DNA of 64,000 nucleotides from Flavobacterium sp. Root935 (lineage in GTDB: Bacteria > Bacteroidota > Bacteroidia > Flavobacteriales > Flavobacteriaceae). The notes beneath the pieces are model-generated. The model ran no database searches. It worked only from the letters and a program-made list of their open reading frames with translations, and was not told the DNA's origin. Below are positions 7,867 through 17,296 of this stretch, piece by piece. Position 1 is the stretch's first letter. The number at the start of each line of letters is the position of its first letter. Made by a program: the position numbers and the translations under genes. Where the stretch lies: NCBI RefSeq assembly GCF_001429295.1, contig NZ_LMJL01000011.1, positions 464-64,463 on the forward strand. The letters run 5' to 3'.

Positions 7867-10107
7867 TCAATAATTCAAATTAACCCCAAACCCAATTCCC
7901 ATATCGCTGTCATAATGTGTTGTAATTCCGAAGTTTCTGGCTACTATATATTTCAGCCCAGCCATATATTCTTTATCCGTATTCCACATTAAATTCATTC
8001 GAAGTCTTTGCGAAAGAGGAATATCTTTTCGTTCAAATTGTAAACGAACATTTCCATCCGTATAAACCTCAACTTGTGCTTTTATGAGCATTGGTAAAGT
8101 ATATTCTACACCCGCACTAAAAACCGAACGATTGTCTTTGGTGTTTTTTTGACCAAAAATATTTTGTTCCTGTTCGTCCATTCCCATTTTTCGGTATCGC
8201 CAGTCAAAACCTATAAAAGGCATTAACCATTGATTCTTTCCAATGTAACGTCCAATATGTGTTTCCGTTTCATAACCATGTTTGTCGTTATAACCCAATC
8301 TCCATTCCGTTCCAATGCTCCAACGGGTGTTGCTGAACATCGCTTCACCATCATTTCCGTTACTGGCAAAATCATTTTCTGCCATAAAATGAAACATACG
8401 GTCGTCCATTTTCAACATTTTGAAAGCCATTTCAGGATGATGAATCAACGGATTTGGTGCTGAATTTTCGTAACTGAAAATTCTACCCATTCCAGCCATC
8501 ATATGATATAAAATATGACAGTGGAAAAACCAGTCACCATCAGCATTTGCCTGAAACTCGATTGTGTCGGTTTCCATCGGCATAATATCGATGACATTTT
8601 TTAGCGGTGAATAATCGCCATGTTCGTTCAATATTCTAAAATCATGTCCGTGTAAATGCATCGGGTGGCGCATCATCGAACCATTGTACAGCACAATTCG
8701 AACGTTTTCTCCTTTTTTAATTAAAATCTTATCCGTTTCAGAAACTACTTTATTGTCTAAACTCCATACATAACGATTCATATTTCCAGAGAGCGTAAAT
8801 CGTAATTCTTTTACTGGCGCATCTTTTGGTAGATTGGTTTTAAAAGGCGATTTCAGCATTCCGTAATTCAAAGTCACAATTTCGGAGGTTTCAGTGCTGT
8901 CACTTTTCATTTCCATCCCTTCCATATTATGACCAGAATGATCCATTGGTTTTGAATTTTCATCTTCACCAGAAATTTCGGGATACATTACGGCGTTCAT
9001 GTCCATTTTATTCAAAGACATATTCATACCCATATCGTTCATTTCGCCGTTCATTTTCATCATGTCGTTCATCATTTTCATGCCTTCAAAATATTTTAGT
9101 TTTGAAAGATGATGAATGGGCTGTTTTTCTCCATTTCCTAAAAATAAAGAAGCAGATCCTGTTCGATCTTCGGCTGTAGCCAAAAAAGCAAAAGATTTAT
9201 TATCTTCCGGAATTGTAACCACAATATCATAGGTTTCAGAAACGGCAATAATTAAACGATCCACTTCTACAGGTTCAACATCATTTCCGTCACTAGCGAC
9301 AACGGTGATTTTTCCTCCGCCATAAGTCAGCCAGAAATAACTCGAAGCACCTCCGTTTGCAATTCTTAAGCGGACTTTCGAACCGGGTTTAAAATCAGAA
9401 AGTTGTTGCTCGTTTTTACCATTTAGAAGAAACTTTTCATAATAAACATCACTCACATCCATGGCATTCATTCGCTTCCATTCGTTGGTAACCTTGGTTG
9501 AAAAATGTCCTTGTTTTACTGCTTCGGCGTAACTTTGCGTTGTTCCTTTTTTAATAGCAAACCAATCGTTGGCATTGTGCAGCATTCGCTGAATATTCTC
9601 AGGTTTCAAATCCGACCACTCGCTTAAAATAACTGGAATTGTCGGTAAATCGTCGATTCCCTTTCTGATTGTTGAATCGTCTTTTTTCTTATTGATGATA
9701 AAAAGTCCGTATAAACCAATTTGTTCCTGTAAACCAGAATGACTGTGATACCAATAGGTTCCGTTCTGAATAATCGGAAATGTATATTTATGAATTGTTC
9801 CAGGCTCAATCGGCATTTGAGTTAAATACGGAACTCCGTCTTCTTTATTAGGCAGAAATAACCCGTGCCAATGCATCGAAGTACTTTCTTTTTTGAGATC
9901 GTTATGAACATAAATTTCTGCAATATCACCTTCGGTAAAAGTTAGAGTTGGCATTTGAATTTGCCCGTTAACAGCAATCGCTCGTTTTTCTTTACCCGAA
10001 AAATTGACAATTGTATCGCGAACGTATAAATCGTATCGCACCACTTTTTGTGCTTTTAGCTGAAAAGCAATTAAAAAAAGTACAAGTATATATTTGATCT
10101 TACTCAT
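7867..10107 (-). CDS. multicopper oxidase with CopB-like C-terminal domain
   Basis: Exported protein (signal peptide ends FQLKAQ) that likely oxidises Cu(I) to Cu(II) in the periplasm or at the outer membrane. The first cupredoxin domain carries H79-W-H81-G and H121-S-H123. A Met-rich stretch at about 342-374 (repeated NDM, MKMN, NDMGMNM) resembles copper-loading segments of CopA/CueO enzymes. The last cupredoxin domain has HPMHLHGHDF and HCHILYHMMAGM at about 530, giving the type 1 ligands. From about residue 590 to 746 the sequence changes to a CopB-like beta-barrel type region. CopA-family oxidases normally end after the third domain, with CopB encoded separately. The copper ATPase gene lies 3 nt upstream, so the pair is one operon. 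Confidence 0.9.
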   Translation of the reverse strand: MSKIKYILVLFLIAFQLKAQKVVRYDLYVRDTIVNFSGKEKRAIAVNGQIQMPTLTFTEGDIAEIYVHNDLKKESTSMHWHGLFLPNKEDGVPYLTQMPIEPGTIHKYTFPIIQNGTYWYHSHSGLQEQIGLYGLFIINKKKDDSTIRKGIDDLPTIPVILSEWSDLKPENIQRMLHNANDWFAIKKGTTQSYAEAVKQGHFSTKVTNEWKRMNAMDVSDVYYEKFLLNGKNEQQLSDFKPGSKVRLRIANGGASSYFWLTYGGGKITVVASDGNDVEPVEVDRLIIAVSETYDIVVTIPEDNKSFAFLATAEDRTGSASLFLGNGEKQPIHHLSKLKYFEGMKMMNDMMKMNGEMNDMGMNMSLNKMDMNAVMYPEISGEDENSKPMDHSGHNMEGMEMKSDSTETSEIVTLNYGMLKSPFKTNLPKDAPVKELRFTLSGNMNRYVWSLDNKVVSETDKILIKKGENVRIVLYNGSMMRHPMHLHGHDFRILNEHGDYSPLKNVIDIMPMETDTIEFQANADGDWFFHCHILYHMMAGMGRIFSYENSAPNPLIHHPEMAFKMLKMDDRMFHFMAENDFASNGNDGEAMFSNTRWSIGTEWRLGYNDKHGYETETHIGRYIGKNQWLMPFIGFDWRYRKMGMDEQEQNIFGQKNTKDNRSVFSAGVEYTLPMLIKAQVEVYTDGNVRLQFERKDIPLSQRLRMNLMWNTDKEYMAGLKYIVARNFGITTHYDSDMGIGFGVNLNY

Positions 10108-10110
10108 AAA

Positions 10111-12642
10111 TTATAATTTTAAATTTCTTAATCGCAGAGCATTTACGATTACCGAGACAGAACTCAAACTCATTGCAACCGCGGCTAACATTGGCGAAAG
10201 CAAAATCCCTAAAAAAGGATATAAAATTCCTGCTGCAATTGGCACGCCCAAAGTGTTATATATAAAAGCAAAAAATAAATTCTGTTTGATGTTTGACATT
10301 ACAGCATGACTGAGGTTTTTTGCTTTTACAATTCCGTTTAAATCGCCTTTTACTAAAGTAATTTTGGCACTTTCAATCGCAACATCAGTTCCTGTTCCCA
10401 TCGCAATTCCGATATTGGATTGCGCCAAAGCAGGAGCATCATTAATTCCGTCACCTGCCATTGCCACAATTTTTCCTTGTGCTTGAAGGCGTTCGATTTC
10501 TTTCAATTTATCTTCCGGAAGGCAATCGGCTTTAAAGGAACTTAAATGTAAATGTTCAGCAACGGCTTTTGCGGTATTGTGATTATCGCCCGTCATCATG
10601 ATAACTTCAACACCTTGAGCGATTAATTCTTTAATTGCTTTTGCACTATTTTCTTTGATGGCATCGGTAATGGCAACATAGCCTAAAACTTCTTTTTCAA
10701 TAGCAATATATGAAATGGTTTTTCCAAGATTTTGCTCGGCAGTTACTTTACTTTCTAAATCATCAGCAACAGAAGCGCCTATTTCTTCCATTAATTTTTT
10801 ATTTCCTAAAGCGACTTTTTTGTTTTCGATCGTTCCAATAACTCCTTTTCCAGCAATGGTTTCAAAACCCTGAACTTCTTTTAGAGAACTGTTTTTTGCT
10901 TTCGCGAAAGAAACTACGGCCTGCGCCAAAGGATGTTCGCTATGTTGATTTAAAGAGGCAATATTTTGAAGCAGAAAATCTTCGTCATTATGAATTGCAA
11001 ATATTTTTTCTACAGATGGTTTTCCTTCGGTAATGGTTCCTGTTTTATCGGTAATTAAAACATCAATTTTATTCATGTTTTCTAAGGCTTCGGCATTTTT
11101 GATTAAGATTCCGTTTTGAGCGCCTTTTCCAACACCAACCATAACCGACATTGGAGTTGCTAATCCGAGTGCACAAGGACAGGCAATAATTAAAACCGCA
11201 ATGGCATTGATTAATCCGTAAACGTAAGCGGGTTCTGGACCAAATTTTGCCCATGCAAAAAAGGTTACAATCGAAATAATAACAACTGTAGGAACAAAAT
11301 ATTTAGAAACACGATCGGCTAATTTCTGAATTGGAGCGCGAGATCTGCTGGCATCATTTACCATTTGAATAATTTGCGACAACATGGTTTCTGATCCTAC
11401 TTTTTCTGCAAGCATTACAAACGATTTTGTACCGTTTATAGTTCCAGAAATTACCGCATCGCCTGTTTTTTTATCTAATGGAATAGGTTCGCCAGTAATC
11501 ATCGATTCGTCGATGCTGCTTTCTCCAGAAGTAATTTTTCCGTCAACCGGAATTTTTTCTCCAGGTTTTACACGAAGTAAATCGCCTTTTTTAATATTGT
11601 GAATAGAAATTACTTTATCATTTCCATTTTCGACCAAAGTTGCTTCTGTTGGTGCTAATTTTAATAATTCTTTTATGGCTCCATTAGTTTGTCCGTGTGC
11701 TTTGGCTTCTAGCAATTGTCCTAATAAAACTAAAGTGATAATTACGGTCGCAGCTTCAAAATACAAATGAATCGTTCCGTGATGCGATTTGAACTCTGCT
11801 GGAAAAATATCTGGAAAAAACATTCCAACAATACTAAATAGAAAAGCAACGCTGGTTCCTATTCCAATTAAAGTAAACATATTTAAGTTCCAAGTCACAA
11901 TAGATTTGTAAGCGCGAACGAAAAACATCCATCCTGCATAAAACAAAACAGGAATCGAAAATAAAAGCTGAACCCAATTCCACTTTTCGATGGACATTAT
12001 ATTGTAAAGTGGATTATTCGGAATCATTTCTGACATAGAGATAATGAATATTGGAAGCGTAAATAAAATCGCAATTTTCATTTTTTTCAATAAATCAGAA
12101 TAAGTTTTGTTTTCTTCAATTTCAGAAGCCTGCATCGGAACCAAATCCATTCCGCAGATCGGACAATTGCCTGGTTCGCTTGAAACAATCTCCGGATGCA
12201 TCGGACAAGTAAATTGCGTTGCTGTTATGGCAACTTGTGGTACTAAATCCATTCCGCAGACTGGGCAGTCTCCGGGTTTGTTGTATGTTTTGTCGCCTTC
12301 GCAATGCATTGGGCAGTAATAAACACCATTTGCGCTGTGCTGATGTACTTTTTTAGTTTCTGTTTTATGATGATCGTGATTGTCTTTTTTATGACCAGAA
12401 CAGCAAGATTTAGCAGCTTCGCCATGATTTTTAGGAGAATCCATTTCAATAGTATAATTTCCCGCCGCAGTTAAAACTTCTTGGAATTTTTCGGTTGGAA
12501 CATGTTTGTCCATTGTTATGGTTGCGGTTGGTGGATTCAGAGTTACTTCTGCCTGAACGCCTTCAACTTCATTTAAAGTTTTTTCGACTTTGGTTCGGCA
12601 TCCGTTACACGACATTCCTGAAATTATATATTGATGAGTCAT
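10111..12642 (-). CDS. copA: copper-exporting P1B-type ATPase
   Basis: An 843-residue inner-membrane pump. An N-terminal HMA domain has C12-N-G-C15. Two heavy-metal-binding modules follow, each with [14 protein letters not shown] and CPxCGMDLVP, after a His-rich linker. The transmembrane metal site is C488-P489-C490 and the phosphorylated aspartate is D532 in DKTGT, with TGE and [10 protein letters not shown] also present, so all catalytic motifs are intact. The CPC motif and the oxidase gene 3 nt downstream argue for Cu(I) export from the cytoplasm. It is the first gene of the two-gene operon. Confidence 0.95.
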   Translation of the reverse strand: MTHQYIISGMSCNGCRTKVEKTLNEVEGVQAEVTLNPPTATITMDKHVPTEKFQEVLTAAGNYTIEMDSPKNHGEAAKSCCSGHKKDNHDHHKTETKKVHQHSANGVYYCPMHCEGDKTYNKPGDCPVCGMDLVPQVAITATQFTCPMHPEIVSSEPGNCPICGMDLVPMQASEIEENKTYSDLLKKMKIAILFTLPIFIISMSEMIPNNPLYNIMSIEKWNWVQLLFSIPVLFYAGWMFFVRAYKSIVTWNLNMFTLIGIGTSVAFLFSIVGMFFPDIFPAEFKSHHGTIHLYFEAATVIITLVLLGQLLEAKAHGQTNGAIKELLKLAPTEATLVENGNDKVISIHNIKKGDLLRVKPGEKIPVDGKITSGESSIDESMITGEPIPLDKKTGDAVISGTINGTKSFVMLAEKVGSETMLSQIIQMVNDASRSRAPIQKLADRVSKYFVPTVVIISIVTFFAWAKFGPEPAYVYGLINAIAVLIIACPCALGLATPMSVMVGVGKGAQNGILIKNAEALENMNKIDVLITDKTGTITEGKPSVEKIFAIHNDEDFLLQNIASLNQHSEHPLAQAVVSFAKAKNSSLKEVQGFETIAGKGVIGTIENKKVALGNKKLMEEIGASVADDLESKVTAEQNLGKTISYIAIEKEVLGYVAITDAIKENSAKAIKELIAQGVEVIMMTGDNHNTAKAVAEHLHLSSFKADCLPEDKLKEIERLQAQGKIVAMAGDGINDAPALAQSNIGIAMGTGTDVAIESAKITLVKGDLNGIVKAKNLSHAVMSNIKQNLFFAFIYNTLGVPIAAGILYPFLGILLSPMLAAVAMSLSSVSVIVNALRLRNLKL

Positions 12643-12746
12643 TGTATTGGTTTTTAAGTATTACAATGCAAATTTCCGAAGTATCTGTGAGTTCGGTTTG
12701 TATAATTTTGGGAATGATTTGTAAGATTTACTAAATGCTGTTTTTT

Positions 12747-12950
12747 AACGCAAAGAGCGCAAAGATTTACGCAAAGCAAGCGAAGGGTTATTTTTTTAAG
12801 ATTTAAAAGTTCTCAAAGCTTTAGCATTATGAACTTTGCACATAAAAGTTAGCCACAGATTAAAAAGATTAACACAGATTTAAAAATCCTTTTAATCCTT
12901 ATAATCTGTGGCTAATAAACTTTGTGTAAACCTTTGCGCTCTTTGCGGTT
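12747..12950. repeat. nested inverted repeats filling the copA upstream spacer
   Basis: The 314-nt stretch without genes between 12643 and 12956 holds two nested inverted repeats. The outer arms are AACGCAAAGAGCGCAAAG... (12747-12776) and ...CTTTGCGCTCTTTGCGGTT (12920-12950). The inner arms are GCCACAGATTAAAAAGATTA (from 12852) and TAATCCTTATAATCTGTGGC (to 12912). Both arms resemble intergenic palindromes seen elsewhere here (for example 31809-31850 shares CGCAAAG/CTTTGCG). No consensus promoter was found for copA in this stretch. Confidence 0.65.
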
Positions 12951-12956
12951 AAATAA

Positions 12957-13517
12957 CTACAAGTTCTCGATCTGGATACGCTTTTTATCTTTCGATTGTT
13001 TGAACGAAGTAGGAGTAAAGCCCGTAATTTTTTTGAATTGATTGCTCAAATGTGCCACATTACTGTAATTTAAAATATCAGCAATTTCACTAAGCGAAAG
13101 CTCATTGTAAATTAATAGTTCTTTTACTTTTTCGATTTTCTGACTAATGAAATATTTTTCGATTGTTGTGTTTTCAATTTCAGAAAAGAGATTGCTCAGC
13201 GAATTATAATCCTGACTTAGATTTTCGGCTAAATAATCGGACAAGTTGATTTTTAAATCATTGTTTTTATGATGAACCAAATCGACAATTAAGTTCTTTA
13301 TTCTTTCGACGGTTTTTGTTTTTTTATCGTCAATTAAATCAAAACCTAAAACTTGAAGGTTTTCTAATAGAACTTCTTTTTGCTCGTCGCTGATTTCTTT
13401 TTCCAGTTCGACTTCACCCAATTCAACAGAAATAGTAGGAAGTCCGAGTTTTTCGAACTCAGACTTCACAACCATTTTGCATCGGCTGCACACCATATTT
13501 TTGATGTAAAGCTTCAT
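12957..13517 (-). CDS. AraC-type regulator with N-terminal HMA-like metal-binding domain
   Basis: A 186-residue protein. Residues 1-70 look like a heavy-metal-associated ferredoxin-like domain: MKLYIKNMVC10-S-R-C13, with a second strand pattern VLGFDLIDD. Residues about 75-180 form an AraC HTH pair, ending SLSEIADILNYSNVAHLSNQ and FKKITGFTPTSFKQ. The fusion suggests a one-component metal sensor, probably for copper given the adjacent ATPase and oxidase (inference). It starts 1 nt after the DUF3347 gene stops, so the two are translated from one message. It is shorter than usual AraC regulators because the cupin sensor domain is replaced. Confidence 0.85.
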   Translation of the reverse strand: MKLYIKNMVCSRCKMVVKSEFEKLGLPTISVELGEVELEKEISDEQKEVLLENLQVLGFDLIDDKKTKTVERIKNLIVDLVHHKNNDLKINLSDYLAENLSQDYNSLSNLFSEIENTTIEKYFISQKIEKVKELLIYNELSLSEIADILNYSNVAHLSNQFKKITGFTPTSFKQSKDKKRIQIENL

Positions 13518-13518
13518 A

Positions 13519-14046
13519 TTATTTAATCGTTTCTACCACATTTCCGCAAGTCAGCATAGAAGAACCATAATATGGGTTTTTAACTGCTTTTTCTTTGCTC
13601 AACCAATCAGCATCTGCCATTGGGCAGTATTGTTTGTAAATTGGCTGTTCTGGACTAGAAACTTTTATAAGGTCATATGTGTTTTTAGATAAAGATTTAA
13701 AAGTCTCACGTTGTTTTTTAAGATCTGTTGTTGCCGAAATATTTTTGGCATCAGCAGTAAGTTTTTTTACAACTTTCATCCAAACCGTGTGCTCATTACT
13801 TTTTAATTTATCCATTTTTACCGCAGTAATGGCATTTAGTAAATCTTTGGCTTTCGCCGAAGTTAATTTGCTGTCACTTTTTATAAGTGCATCCTTTACG
13901 GTAAAATAAGCGTCATACACATTTTGCAATTGAGAATCTGCAGCTTCAATTGCTGTTATTTCAGATTTAGCTGTGTTAGCTTGAATGTTATTTGCAGAAA
14001 ATAATAGAGTGACTGCTGCTGTGATAGCTATAATTGATTTTTTCAT
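13519..14046 (-). CDS. exported DUF3347 domain-containing protein
   Basis: A 175-residue protein with a signal peptide ending near NNIQANT. The helical middle (VYDAYFTVKDALIKSD) and the C-terminal signature YCPMADADWL...NPYYGSSMLTCGNVVETI are those of DUF3347, a family often attached to or encoded beside CusB-type and CopA-type copper systems in Bacteroidota. The conserved Cys, Met and His-poor C-terminal motif suggests periplasmic metal handling, which is inference. It is the first gene of a two-gene operon with the HMA-AraC regulator. Confidence 0.87.
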   Translation of the reverse strand: MKKSIIAITAAVTLLFSANNIQANTAKSEITAIEAADSQLQNVYDAYFTVKDALIKSDSKLTSAKAKDLLNAITAVKMDKLKSNEHTVWMKVVKKLTADAKNISATTDLKKQRETFKSLSKNTYDLIKVSSPEQPIYKQYCPMADADWLSKEKAVKNPYYGSSMLTCGNVVETIK

Positions 14047-14138
14047 TGTTGTTATGTTTTAAAAAGTATTAAGAATGTCCTTTTAGTTAAAAATTCGTTT
14101 TAAAAAAGACCCAATATGGGCTGTCAAAAATAGAATAG

Positions 14139-14498
14139 TTATATTTTCGGCTTCAGCCAAATAGAAGTAAAGCCAGAAGAAATAGTTACTTCAGGATAAA
14201 ATGAAAAAGTATTTTTTAGAGAAAAATTAAATACATCGTTAGGTAAATTAAAATCATTTGAATTTAAAATAATGTATTGTAATGCTGAGGTATTGCAGCC
14301 TGTGTGAGTGCATTTTCCGTTGCAATTGTGTTTTTCTTTTTTGGTGTTTTTGTTTTCACAGCATTTTTTAGAACAGAAGTTTTCCTTTTTAGAAGTCATT
14401 TCCATGTTGTGACCACTATTGCATGCATAATTAAAACTCGGAGTTAAAAGGAAACTGAGTGTCATTAAAAACATGAATATGTGGATTTTTCTAGGCAA
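14139..14498 (-). CDS. small exported Cys/His-rich protein
   Basis: A 119-residue protein with a hydrophobic N-terminus (FLMTLSFLLTPSFNYA) as signal peptide. The middle holds nine Cys and four His in about 50 residues (CNSGHNMEM, FCSKKCCENK, HNCNGKCTHTGC), followed by a Cys-free hydrophobic C-terminal tail. Its place in the copper cluster, 92 nt upstream of the DUF3347 gene on the same strand, supports a metal-binding role. No named family is recognised. A short weak stem with a T run lies just after its stop. Confidence 0.72.
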   Translation of the reverse strand: MPRKIHIFMFLMTLSFLLTPSFNYACNSGHNMEMTSKKENFCSKKCCENKNTKKEKHNCNGKCTHTGCNTSALQYIILNSNDFNLPNDVFNFSLKNTFSFYPEVTISSGFTSIWLKPKI

Positions 14499-14568
14499 GG
14501 AAATTATTTTTTGAAATACAAATTTAACTAAAAATACTCGAGTAAATCATTTTTTAAGATTTTGATAA

Positions 14569-15402
14569 CTAGAGTTTTTTAAAATCAGTTGGTTTCATGT
14601 TTTTGCGTTTTTTAAAATAATTAGTTAGATGACTTTCATCGGTAAAACCAAATTCATATGCAATTTGTTTAATTGGTAATTGATTGTTATGGAACCTTTT
14701 CTCGATTAAAGTTGTTCTCAGATTATGAATGTACTCGCGATAACTGATACTGAAAGTCCTTTTAAAATAAGCACTGAAATAAGTCTGGGCAATATTAAAA
14801 TGATCTGCAATAACTTTTATCTGCACCAATTTGGGCTGGTAAATATTTTGATGAATATAATTGGCAATCTGTTCATTGTCTAAATGCGTCGATTTCATCT
14901 GCAGATTCATACCGCGAATCGTTTCTTTAATCAAACCAAAAATGGAAAGGATCTGGTAAAAAACAATCGGCGAAGAGGTGACATCTATATATTTACCATA
15001 GGTAACGATGTTTTCAACAGTATTTTTCAGGATAGTTTTACAGGGTTCGTCAAACTTCAAAACCGTTTCTTTGAGAATTTTATCCCGCATAAAACTTTCT
15101 GGTGTATTCACGAGGAATTCATCGCAGGTTAGATTTTGTTTGGAGTTGAAATAATTATCTGTGAATTTGATAAAAGTAAATTTGGTGCTCTTTTTAATAT
15201 CAAAATAGTGTTTGTCGTCTGGCGAAATTACAAATAGATCTCCCGCTTTATAGGGTAGTAGGTTGTTATTTAGGTGATGAATTCCGCTTCCTTTTTTGAT
15301 GTAAATAATCTCATAATAGGTATGAGTATGCGGAGGCAGATGAAACTTTTCTTCCTCAAATTCATCCAGAACAAGGGTTTTAAATTGATTTAATTTTGGC
15401 AT
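14569..15402 (-). CDS. AraC family regulator with cupin sensor domain
   Basis: A 277-residue one-component regulator. The N-terminal half is a cupin (FHLPPHTHTYYEIIYIKKGS, then YKAGDLFVISPDDKHYFDI). The C-terminal hundred residues are the double HTH with IKVIADHFNIAQTYFSAYFK and IKQIAYEFGFTDESHLTNYF. It is transcribed away from the MFS exporter gene; the 101-nt region between them holds two tandem 20-21 nt repeats that are candidate sites for this protein. It probably controls the exporter (inference). The effector is unknown. Confidence 0.9.
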   Translation of the reverse strand: MPKLNQFKTLVLDEFEEEKFHLPPHTHTYYEIIYIKKGSGIHHLNNNLLPYKAGDLFVISPDDKHYFDIKKSTKFTFIKFTDNYFNSKQNLTCDEFLVNTPESFMRDKILKETVLKFDEPCKTILKNTVENIVTYGKYIDVTSSPIVFYQILSIFGLIKETIRGMNLQMKSTHLDNEQIANYIHQNIYQPKLVQIKVIADHFNIAQTYFSAYFKRTFSISYREYIHNLRTTLIEKRFHNNQLPIKQIAYEFGFTDESHLTNYFKKRKNMKPTDFKKL

Positions 15403-15407
15403 AACTT

Positions 15408-15448
15408 AAATATACAATTTTATATCACAAATATACAATTTCTATCAC
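15408..15448. promoter_or_regulatory. tandem direct repeats between AraC regulator and MFS gene
   Basis: AAATATACAATTTTATATCAC (15408-15428, without counting the final base as shared) is followed at once by AAATATACAATTTCTATCAC (15429-15448). Head-to-tail repeats of two turns of DNA are the usual layout for AraC-family dimers. They end 12 nt before the -7 box of the exporter promoter, where an activator would contact RNA polymerase. Confidence 0.6.
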
Positions 15449-15460
15449 TGCTAATGATGT

Positions 15461-15468
15461 TAATTTTG
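15461..15468 (+). promoter_or_regulatory. putative -7 box of the MFS exporter gene
   Basis: TAATTTTG fits TAnnTTTG and lies 35 nt before the MFS start. The position expected for the -33 element is occupied by the end of the second direct repeat and has no TTG, consistent with activator dependence. Confidence 0.55.
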
Positions 15469-15503
15469 CAACGTAGAAATTTATTCCTTTCTACTTTAAT
15501 GAA

Positions 15504-16670
15504 ATGAAAAAAAGTCTTATTGCACTCTCTTTAGGAGGGTTAACTATTGGAATCACAGAATTTGTAATGATGGGCTTGCTGCCTGATATTGCTTCGGATA
15601 TGAAAGTTTCAATTCCAGTGGCAGGATATTTAATTTCTGCTTACGCTCTTGGAGTTGTTATTGGCGCTCCCTTATTAGTAATCGCAGGAAGGAATTATGC
15701 ACCTAAAAAAATGCTTTTAATATTAGCTTTAATGCTGGCTGTTTTTAATGCTTTGTCTATTATTGCTCCAGATTATAATTTTCTATTTGCCTCTCGATTT
15801 CTTTCTGGTCTGCCGCACGGAGCATTTTTTGGAGTAGGAGCGGTAGTCGCAAGCCGTTTGGCAGATAAAGGAAAAGAAGCGCAGGCAATTTCGATCATGT
15901 TTGCCGGATTGACTATCGCGAATTTAATAGGTGTCCCAATCGGAACTTATATTGGTCATCACTTTATTTGGCGTTATACCTTTGTATTAATTGCTTTTGT
16001 TGGTTTGCTGACCTTTTTAGCTATTTATTTATGGATGCCGAATCTTGAAAAGGGTGAAAGTGTGAATATGAAAACACAACTCCAATTTTTTAAGAAAACA
16101 GAAGCATGGTTAATTATCGGAATTACAGCGATTGGTTTTGGCGGTTTATTTGCTTGGATCAGCTACATTGCCCCGCTATTAATTAATGTGTCAAAATTTT
16201 CGCCAGAAGATGTTTCTTATATTCTGATTTTAGCCGGATTAGGAATGGTAGTTGGAAATTTTGCAGGTGGTAAACTAGCAGATAGATTTTCTCCAGCGCC
16301 AACAACGCTAGCATTGCTTCTGGTTATGTCAGTTGACTTGGTTTTGGTTTACTTTTTCTCCTTTAACCAATATTTTTCATTATTTCTAACTTTCCTAACA
16401 GGAGCGATATCATTTTCGGTTATTGCGCCAATTCAAATGCTGATGATTCGTACTGCAAAAGGCGCAGAGATGATTGCTTCGGCATCGCTTCAAGGAAGTT
16501 TTAATATTGGAAATGCATTAGGAGCTTTTTTAGGCGGACTACCTTTGGCTGCAGGACTAAGTTATTCTTCTCCCAATTTAATTGGAGTAGGAATGTCAAT
16601 TATCGGAATGATTATAACGTTCATTTTGATGAAGCTACATCGTAAGCAATTAGCTGTACAGCACATTTAA
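15504..16670 (+). CDS. MFS transporter, AraJ/DHA1-type efflux permease
   Basis: A 388-residue inner-membrane protein with about twelve hydrophobic segments. The first helix pair matches sugar-efflux and drug-efflux DHA1 transporters (LSLGGLTIGITEFVMMGLLP), and the motif at YALGVVIGAPLLVIAGRN is the loop 2-3 region. The family exports sugars or drugs with proton exchange; the substrate here is unknown. It is divergent from the AraC regulator and ends before a strong terminator. Confidence 0.9.
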   Translation: MKKSLIALSLGGLTIGITEFVMMGLLPDIASDMKVSIPVAGYLISAYALGVVIGAPLLVIAGRNYAPKKMLLILALMLAVFNALSIIAPDYNFLFASRFLSGLPHGAFFGVGAVVASRLADKGKEAQAISIMFAGLTIANLIGVPIGTYIGHHFIWRYTFVLIAFVGLLTFLAIYLWMPNLEKGESVNMKTQLQFFKKTEAWLIIGITAIGFGGLFAWISYIAPLLINVSKFSPEDVSYILILAGLGMVVGNFAGGKLADRFSPAPTTLALLLVMSVDLVLVYFFSFNQYFSLFLTFLTGAISFSVIAPIQMLMIRTAKGAEMIASASLQGSFNIGNALGAFLGGLPLAAGLSYSSPNLIGVGMSIIGMIITFILMKLHRKQLAVQHI

Positions 16671-16690
16671 TAAATCTTTATAATTTTTTA

Positions 16691-16720
16691 AAGCCCTTAA
16701 CTTTTGTTTAAGGGCTTTTT
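16691..16720 (+). terminator. Rho-independent terminator of the MFS gene
   Basis: AAGCCCTTAA (16691-16700) pairs with TTAAGGGCTT (16708-16717), followed by a run of T. It lies 20 nt after the stop codon. Confidence 0.88.
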
Positions 16721-17079
16721 TTTGCTTTAAACGCACTGGTCTTAAATGAGAATTTTATTTCTAACCCTTTTACAATGCGTTTAAGTCAGAAAATACATTT
16801 TAAATTCTAAAGGGTTTTCGATTAAAAATTAATTTTTTTTTCGCCTTAGGCTCAATTTTAAGTGTAAAAATAACACCTAATAATTTCATAATTAATATTC
16901 ATGTAATCGATTGTTTTTTTTATAAAAATCGAATCAAATGAACGATTAATAATAATATATTTAATATTTTATATTGGTTAAAATTATATATACCACATAA
17001 AAAATAAATAAAATTTTTGATATGTAATTTTTTTTAGGAATTTTTTATGACTTTTTATTTTTCGTTTAAAAAAAATATC
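16721..17079. other. AT-rich gene-free stretch upstream of first SusC
   Basis: About 360 nt of very AT-rich sequence with no supportable reading frame. It carries one imperfect LacI-like site, TGTAATCGATTGT at 16902-16914, nine of ten positions of one half and the centre matching the perfect site at 17088. It probably holds long-range regulatory sequence for the SusCD operon. Confidence 0.5.
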
Positions 17080-17101
17080 TATGTTTGTGTAATCGATTAC
17101 A
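17080..17101 (+). promoter_or_regulatory. SusCD promoter -7 box abutting a perfect LacI-type operator
   Basis: TATGTTTG (17080-17087) fits TAnnTTTG. It is followed directly by TGTAATCGATTACA (17088-17101), a perfect 14-bp palindrome with the central CG that is typical of LacI/GalR operators (TGnAAnCGnTTnCA). A repressor bound here would cover the start point. A further AAATCGATTA at 17122 is a weak relative. The leader to the SusC start is about 195 nt. No LacI gene is in the window. Confidence 0.65.
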
Positions 17102-17296
17102 ACAATTTTTTTTAAGATACGAAATCGATTAAGTAATAAAGGCTGAAAAAAGATAAACAGGACACTATTATTGAATATTAAAAAATTCTCCTTCAAAAAA
17201 AAATCTGTAATAAATAAAATAGAATGAATTGAACGTAACCACAAAAAACCACTTAAACTAAAACGAAAAAAAATTAATTAACTTAAACAATCAACC

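Noticed and set aside
12107..12319. Open frame on the plus strand inside the copper ATPase gene
   Set aside because: It is the antisense of the Cys-rich metal-binding modules, without start context or homology of its own.
16984..17244. Minus-strand frame upstream of the first SusC gene
   Set aside because: It is an AT-rich, Phe/Lys/Ile-rich frame that overlaps the promoter and operator, without any protein-like signature.
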